A DNA stretch of 64,000 bases from Diphasiastrum complanatum (Eukaryota; Streptophyta; Lycopodiopsida; Lycopodiales; Lycopodiaceae): the NCBI GenBank assembly GCA_029204225.1, contig CM055106.1, forward strand, positions 13,610,294-13,674,293, given 5' to 3'. Position 1 is the first letter of the stretch. The number at the start of each line of letters is the position of its first letter. The notes under the pieces are model-generated. The model was not told the origin of the DNA. It did not search any database and saw nothing but the letters and a program-made list of their open reading frames with translations. The position numbers and the translations under genes were made by a program. Shown here piece after piece: positions 57,740 through 64,000 of the stretch.

Positions 57740-59700
57740 ATGGACAAATCAGATCCAGATCATAATGCAGAGGTACCAGATATGTCTCAGACATTGAAAC
57801 TTGTTCCATGTGAAGATAATATCATGCTCCAATGATACACACAAGCTAAGATGCTCTTCCAGCTGCTCGAGTTTAAAGTTCCTAAATGGAAGGGACACCA
57901 GAGCCTCTACCTGATGTACCAAATTTATGAACAGTTTGATGAAAAACAACTGACGTTTTGTATAGAGCTACAAAATTCTCACATATATGTCTACTTGGCT
58001 GGTAGCAATCTTACAACCTTTGGCTTCCCAAAGTGGCCATAAAGACAAATTGGTGAAGCTGACCAACGTGATGCAATGATCCTATGCCAAGTTCCTTGAC
58101 ACCTCAATCAAGAAGTGGAAAAACAAGGATGACATCCTACTCGAAGCCATCAAATACAAGAAACTAGGAGCTGTCTGTGCCCACCTCACCAGCAAGTAAC
58201 CTACACATGCAAGGCACATCTGTTGAGAATTTTTCTCCAGATTTTTGCCATGCTCAGAGAATCCTATGAGGGCCACCAAAACATGTATAATTGGGTCGGG
58301 TTCATCTCCAGATAGTTGATCAATGCCTTACAAAAGAGAGCCCCAGTCATCCTTGGGCTATTTATTTTTTCAGTCATCCATTGACTTGAGGCTTCCTTTC
58401 TCTCCAAGAGATGTTGCAGTTAGCCGAGGCTATAAACCATCCACAGCTTCAGCTACACCTTCCCAACAAGCTGCTGTAATTAGATGTTCCATCTAGTAGT
58501 GAGGACAATGAAGATGAAGAGGAAGGCAGCCTCCAGACGAGACACACGAGATGATGAAGAACCTCACCTGCTGCCTCCTCACCTCAATTTTAGATCATGA
58601 ACACTTAGTTGTCCATTCACCTACTCGAAGGTCTAGAATCCACTCGCCATCTGGTTCACTTCCAGTTGTGTAATCACCTACTAGATGCTCCAGATCCCAG
58701 TCCCCATCGGGATCGTTTCAAGCTATTACATCACCCCCCCTTGTGTCTAGTAGACTGTAGATTCTGTGGTGGCCATCCAACCACATGCAACAATTTCAGG
58801 GGAGGGCGAAAGGGAGTTGCCTACAACTACACGATCAAAAGACACAATTGCAGCTGATCCCACTCATGACGAAAAAGCAGAAGAGACAAGTGCAGCTAAT
58901 GAACAAAGGAAGAAGATCAAGTAGCACAAACGATCATCGAAGTCCAAAAAGGCCCAAGGTTCGAAGAGAAAATTGAAGACCCCTCTTCTAAAGAAAGACA
59001 ACTTCATCGATGTAGATCCTCTTGAATACTTCAATAAAGATGATCTTGTAGAAGAGGAGGTGGAGACAGTTCCAAAGGCAGTTGCACCAGTTACATCACT
59101 ACCCTCCACTTCCACCACCACCACCACCACCACCATTGTTGATACCACACTTGTCACTGTCTCTCTTACCCCTATTGCTACCATTCCTACCGTCTCCATT
59201 ACTATTGTTGTAAATACTCAACTAACTATTCCACTATCGACTCATTCCACAGTCTCTCAGTTTTCTTTTTCTACTTACCATCATCTTCGTACTAAGTTCC
59301 CCACCCTTCCAGCCTATGACAGCTTGCCCAAGAAAGCCAAGGAGTCTTTGAAGTGGCATCTTGAGACTTCATACCATCTTAAATGGCTGGTGGACCAGCT
59401 AGCACAACAAACAAACAAACTTAGAATGGCAAAGTAAGACCTACAGTTAAGAGACGTAGAGTTGCTGACAATTATGAAAGAATTACCAAATGAAAGGGCC
59501 AAGAGACTAGGAGAGCAAAACCAGTTTTCAAATCAACTCTAGTCTCTCCAATCAGGAATAATGTACATTTTGTAAGAACAAAGAAAGAACTAAATGATTT
59601 GTAGAACCGTAGATGAACGAGTCCTGAAATGATCCTATAACCAAGATGAGCTACCATTGCCAATAAAGGACCAAAATCAAGTTGTAGGTGTTCCATACTG
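57740..59700 (+). pseudogene. Unidentified decayed coding region, possibly retrotransposon gag or ORF
   Basis: ATG at 57740 gives MDKSDPDHNAEVPDMSQTLK, a stop at 57833, then in the same frame KMLFQLLEFKVPKWKGHQSL, YLMYQIYEQFDEKQL and HIYVYLAGSNLTTFGFPKW. Later frames shift. 58973-59437 reads an acidic, Thr-rich protein ending YDSLPKKAKESLKWHLETSY and HLKWLVDQLAQQ (helical); a (CCA)n tract at 59112-59134 causes its poly-Thr run. I recognise no domain. Position after LTR-like sequence and repeats suggests a retrotransposon product, but it could be captured sequence. Confidence 0.4.
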
Positions 59701-59844
59701 ACAGGCGAGACACACTACCATTGTATTGCAGAGAGATCCGAGTAGATGCCATCTGTGACTGTGCCCATTGTGGAATGGGTTTTGTCCACAAGAGTCAAAT
59801 AACATTGGTTTAGTTAGACAACATATTTTCTAACACTCGGGTTA

Positions 59845-60489
59845 GAGGACAAGGTTTGTGATCTACAAAGGAGCATCTATGGTTTGAAGCAAGCCTCTAG
59901 GTCTTGGAATTCAAGACTACATGACTATCTTATTTCACTTGGTTTCTCTCAAAGTGAATATGATCCTACCTTATATCTTAAGTTTGATGATCATGGTGTT
60001 GTACTCTTGTTAATCTATGTTGATGATATCATCCTTAGTGGTGATAGTATTGTTGGAATCAAAGAAGTCAAGGTAGATCTTTCACTAGAGTTCAAGATGG
60101 TAGATCTAGGTGATCTCCATTATATTTTGGGCATAGAAGTCATTAGAGGGTCTAATTTTATCTTCATTTGTCAAGGAAGTGCTTTGGATCAAGAGATTAT
60201 TGGTGGAGCTAAAGATTGTGGATCCAAAGGATGTACCAATCATCCATAATGATAACATTTCAGCTCAACATCTTGCATCAAATCCAATCTTCCATGCAAG
60301 ATCCAACACATTGAGATTTGTTATCACTTTGTGAGGAAAAAGGTTCAAGCAAAGGAGTTCTCTTTGGAACATGTCCCAAGTAGTGAAGGTGTGGCTGATT
60401 TGCTCACTAAAGCTCTTCAAAGAGTAGCATTTGTAAAGTTAAGAACCTCTCTTGGAGTGATTAGTAGATCTATGTTAGATCCAAACTAG
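59845..60489 (+). pseudogene. Copia element C: RT joined to RNase H by deletion
   Basis: Reads LKQASRSWNSRLHDYLISLG, LLIYVDDIILSGD, LSLEFKMVDLGDLHYILGIE and FIFICQ, then jumps directly to RNase H codons (EVLWIKRLLVELK in a shifted frame), HNDNISAQHLASNPIFHAR, HVPSSEGVADLLTKAL and a stop at 60487. The segment between RT and the RNase H middle (about 200 codons) is deleted, apparently at a short caa/caag microhomology. It precedes a PPT and 3' LTR. Confidence 0.85.
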
Positions 60490-60493
60490 TTGT

Positions 60494-60502
60494 GAGGAGG
60501 AG
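60494..60502 (+). promoter_or_regulatory. Polypurine tract of element C
   Basis: GAGGAGGAG immediately before TGTTAAGATTC. Confidence 0.85.
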
Positions 60503-61201
60503 TGTTAAGATTCACAAGCTAGATTGGACCATTTTTGGTCACATGCATTGTAAATGGCAAGATGGCCATGTCAATAGATGCCACACTTGCCAAATAGCAT
60601 AGGATGATTTTACAAAGTCTTATTCTACATCCTACATTGTAAAGGCACCTTTGAAATAAGTCCAAAAAGTGCTTAGATAGGGTAGAGATAAAATAGGAGC
60701 CAAAAATAGTGTGCTTTTCATTGTTTTTGGATCTCGAGATCACGAACCCTAATTAGGGTGGATCCAATAATCAATTAGGTTGGATGTTAGGGTTAGGTTA
60801 TGAAAAGTACAAAGGAGCCCTAAAATGCTCATATCCGAGCTACTAATGTATAAATATATGATGGTTTTTCCATCAATATATGAGTAAAAAAAATGGTTTT
60901 CAATCTACCAATGTTGTTGGTTATCTAGATGTTTGATGTTTGCTATTTGTGTTGAGTAATTTGGATTTGTGAGGTTGATTTGGAAGTTCAGGTACTGTAC
61001 TCTGCCTGTGATATTCCATACTTTCACATGTGTGAAGGGAATTTCATGACTTTGAGCCTTCAAGTGGAGTTCAAGCCAAGGTGAAGATAGAAAACACTAA
61101 TTGGTTGGTGTTTTAGCTATAGGATCTCAATTGGATCTATTCAAGATGCTTCTTCCATCATTTCAAAAGTTTGTTAGAGTTTATTTGCTACTTTTTCAAC
61201 A
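60503..61201 (+). mobile_element. Element C 3' LTR
   Basis: About 699 bp, TGTTAAGATTCACAAGC...TTTTTCAACA. Related copies: solo LTR 25797-26476, LTR end at 4728 and fragments at 56025-56233. Contains TTCACATGTGTGAA (61023-61036) near a GTACTGTAC site. Confidence 0.85.
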
Positions 61202-63236
61202 ATAGCCCTCTTGCTAACTTTCTCTCTCTATAGTGTGCATTATAGTGTCCAATTTGGTGTTGTGTAGGAAAAGTTATGATTGTCAGAAGTTTGACAATTT
61301 TTAGCTCAAAAGTTGACACTTGTTCTAATTGCATGTCAAAAACTAAGTAGTAGGTTGCATGTCCTCTATCAAAAAATGATTTTTAAGTCACTTTGTATGT
61401 TTGAAAAAATAACACAATGAGTTATAGCAGTCTGGTTCAAAATTGAATTTTAAGTTTACTTAGGCAATTCATGTAAATCATTGCATGTGAATTTGATGAT
61501 GAGGGTATTCCTACTTAGGGAGAATTTTTTTCACCCTCAGTGAACATTTTTTGGCAAAGGTGAATGTTTTTTCATAGAGACAAATATTTAGCTGAGGGCA
61601 AATGGTTTTTTCTATAAGCGAGCTATTCCTCACAAACACTCACCCATGGGCCGTACCTATGAAAGCCCAAACGCTCATCCATTTGCATTCACTCATGATC
61701 TCATGCTCACATACCAAGACTCTACAAGATGCTTAGAAATCATGTCGATTTACACTGATGACAATAACCTTGAATGTAATTTCTTAAGAATCGAATATTT
61801 TTTTCCTAGATTTGTCAGCTATTTATGAGACAAAATTGGCCTGAGATGTGAATGGCCTTACGAAGATGTAATCGATCATTTTTTGAGGTCACAATCAATT
61901 TCACTCGAAGTTGAAGATTTTAGATCTGTCAACTATTGTTAGTAATATCAATAATGACCCAAGATACTACAAGTTTAGAAGGAATGGTTTCAATGCCAAT
62001 CTATCTCTAAATTTGTTAGCAGTTGAGTGTAGCACTCTATGAGATGAATAATTGAAATACTCTATAGGACTAATAGATACAAATTCTATTAAACCAAGTC
62101 AAGACTTTGTCCTCGATGAATTTTCATTTTCAACTATAATCATATTTGAGGGAGAGTAAAGAGAAGAAGTCTTAGGTAGTGACGAATCAATGTCGCACAA
62201 AGAAGAGACATGATAGGTCATCACCACCAGCCTCTCAACTTGTTGATACTACTCCACCACCGAAGAAGTAGAGGATGAAGATGACCACCAGCAAACCAAC
62301 TCTTGAATCAGAGATGGAGTCTGATAGCCCACCACCATCTAAGACCAAGAAGCTGACTCCAAGAAAACAGAAGAAGAAGATGGCGAGGTATGAATAATTA
62401 TTTTAGTCTACACAAAATTATTAAAGAAAAAAAAAAAGTGTAATTTTATTTTTCGTAGAATGGCTTTGTGGTGGTGGTGTGATTTGCAATCAAAATCCAC
62501 TACATGGAAAGAAATCATGGAAATTTTTAGAAAATCATTTGTGGTTGTGAATGATTCAGATAACTATTAGAAATTCATTTATTACAGTTTAAATGGGAAT
62601 GAATAGCTTGGACTCTTATTTCTAGGAGTTTATAGATTTATGGAACAAAGTCCATCATCTGATTCAAAATTGGCTCTTTGGTAGTCCATCCTAGGTTTTT
62701 CAATGAATTTTCAGAATAAATGCAAGTGAAATGTGCCTCAGTATTTCAATGATGTTATATAAATTGAGAAAGCCTATAATTTCACAATGGTGGCATCCAA
62801 GAAGCAAGTTCTGGCTAATCCATCGACATCTAGACCAAAGAAAGCAAAGAAACGAGTTCGAGAAAAAACTCATAAATTTTTTTGATGAGTTGAATTAAAT
62901 TACATCCAAATTCAAGAAGAAGAAAAATATATGTCTTGGATGAAGGCCAAGAAAGCAATTTTTGTTTTATTTGTGGTAACTCTAGACACATAAACATTTC
63001 TATGTCTACATTCTATATGCACGTTGTATGTTACCAACTAGACTTGAAGAACCCATGTAGCTCGAGTTTCTTCTAGGCCAAATTTGGCATTTACAGTATG
63101 GAACATCATATACACGTAGGAAAAATCTTTGCCAAAAGCCTAAAGTCAAGATAGATGATTTTTCATTTTTCAACATCTTTATGTCTATGTTACTGTGTAG
63201 CATGATCTATGTTCTTGCTAGAAGCAAATTCTAAGT
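61202..63236. other. Mostly gene-free; low-complexity Lys/Pro-rich scraps and an LTR end
   Basis: No firm gene. A frame at 61646-61828 is unrecognised. Around 62200-62400 and 62780-62880 the plus strand reads hydrophilic Lys/Pro/Ser segments (PPPSKTKKLTPRKQKKK, STSRPKKAKKRVREK) that resemble each other in composition and could be gag scraps. The last few hundred bases before 63237 are probably the LTR belonging to the PBS there. Confidence 0.4.
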
Positions 63237-63249
63237 TGGTATTAGAGCC
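63237..63249 (+). promoter_or_regulatory. Primer binding site of a further copia element
   Basis: TGGTATTAGAGCC, one base from the canonical initiator-tRNA site, preceded by aattctaagt. The following 750 bases to the window end are leader-like and contain no gag start. Confidence 0.65.
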
Positions 63250-64000
63250 GTACATCAAGTGTACACAACAGTACAATATCGCCATTGAAGAGAGCTTCGG
63301 GAGAAGAGCAGTTTTTCGAGAGTTTGGGGTTTATAATGGGTTGAAGATGAAAAGTGAAGCACTGGTGCATGGTTTCTAGTTTATAGAGGCTTGCCAAGCT
63401 CAGTAGATGACTTATTAGCCTGTGCATAGCATCAGACAGGAAAAAATTTGGTGGAAAATTGACAATTTTGAAGCCAGTTGAAAATTGAAACTGGTTTGGG
63501 GTTACGGTTTTCTACACATAACTGGTGATTTCGTCACTGTTTGTGTTCCATTTTGGATGCTGTAAAGACAGAAGCTAATCATATTGTCAATCAACCATAG
63601 AGAGATTTTGAGTTTTATGTCAGAGATTTGTCTGCAAACTGATAACCTGGCAGATTTGCGATATAAGGTGAAAGAAAGCCACTTTTTCAAGTTGAGCTAA
63701 AATCATCATTTCTCCACGGAATTCCACATTTGAATACTTTGTAGATTTGGAATCAGTAGGGCGACTCTGCTCCAGGCCTCAGATCATGCTCAAATCGACC
63801 AGAAAATGAGTTTGATCAGGCAAAAATTGGCCAGGGTAGGCGTGGCCATAGACAGGGAGGAGGAGAGAGGTCGCGCGCAGCCAATTCGAGTGGACCCATA
63901 GAGGCCGGAGGTGTCCAACTGCTAGAGGGCGGTCCATTATTGCACGAAAGGAGTATTCTTCATCGGATTCTAGGAGAGCTTTATCAACGGTGCAGATTAA
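63250..64000 (+). other. Probable copia leader, runs off the window
   Basis: Non-coding sequence after the PBS, ending in a GC-richer block (63840-63930). GGGCGAC occurs at 63757, the same box as in the A/B/D leaders but at a different distance. The element's coding region would lie beyond the window. Confidence 0.4.

Noticed and set aside
63388-63400. Palindrome-like GGCTTGCCAAGCT about 150 nt after the PBS at 63237, similar in place to the A/B/D leader palindrome
   Set aside because: It is shorter, has an odd centre and unrelated sequence, and the GGGCGA box is not at the matching offset. One such match by chance is plausible.
1-64000. Search for CRISPR arrays, bacterial operons, rRNA and tRNA genes
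   Set aside because: None seen. The repeats are LTRs, tandem satellites and microsatellites; tRNA similarity is limited to primer binding sites.

Overview
The window is a plant nuclear, AT-rich, intergenic stretch built almost entirely of transposable elements in several layers. I found no convincing host protein-coding gene, rRNA or tRNA. The plant assignment rests on Ty1/copia elements primed by initiator tRNA-Met (TGGTATCAGAGCC), a CACTA/En-Spm transposase of the Transposase_21-DUF4218-DUF4216 type, a plant-type LINE zf-RVT tail, and Ty3/gypsy-type LTRs. The density and nesting suggest a large, repeat-rich genome. I cannot fix the species; a fern or gymnosperm is possible but is a guess.

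Layout. 1-4.7 kb: LINE tail, tandem repeats, the 3' end of an old minus-strand copia, and an LTR end with PBS. 4.9-9.3 kb: a decayed minus-strand copia (element D) with unusually short terminal repeats. 9.3-11.3 kb: a broken, probably DDE-type transposase gene resembling the DUF7869 family. 12.1-21.3 kb: a CACTA transposase in two opposed halves, interrupted by an intact copia (element A, 15266-21261: 691-bp LTRs, TSD agatg, one 1340-aa gag-pol ORF). 21.3-24.1 kb: copia scraps, direct repeats and a cluster of perfect palindromes. 24.1-27.7 kb: an old plus-strand copia (E) carrying three nested insertions: a MITE-like element, a solo LTR of family A, and a solo LTR of family C. 28.2-30.95 kb: a long LTR with PBS and three hairpins sharing one loop. 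31.4-42.4 kb: an old minus-strand copia (F) split by a very young copia (B, 32557-39413). 43-49.7 kb: a gypsy pol remnant, then nearly featureless DNA. 49.7-64 kb: a decayed unidentified retroelement end, more copia scraps, LTR fragments, an unidentified decayed coding region with repeats upstream, a family C element with its 3' LTR, and the start of another copia leader.

Elements A, B and D belong to one gag-pol lineage (gag begins MGSVG/MSSMG, zinc knuckle CX2CX4HX4C, protease DSG, integrase DDE, RT YVDD, RNase H). Their untranslated leaders look mostly unalignable by eye, yet share two boxes at nearly fixed distances from the PBS: GGGCGA at +89/+90, and a 16-nt self-complementary palindrome at +158 to +160 whose outer pairs covary. 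I regard this as the best candidate for an undescribed functional signal, possibly RNA dimerisation or packaging. A second unusual object is element B: its terminal repeats extend 543 bp past the normal LTR into the leader, and the TSD lies outside that extension.
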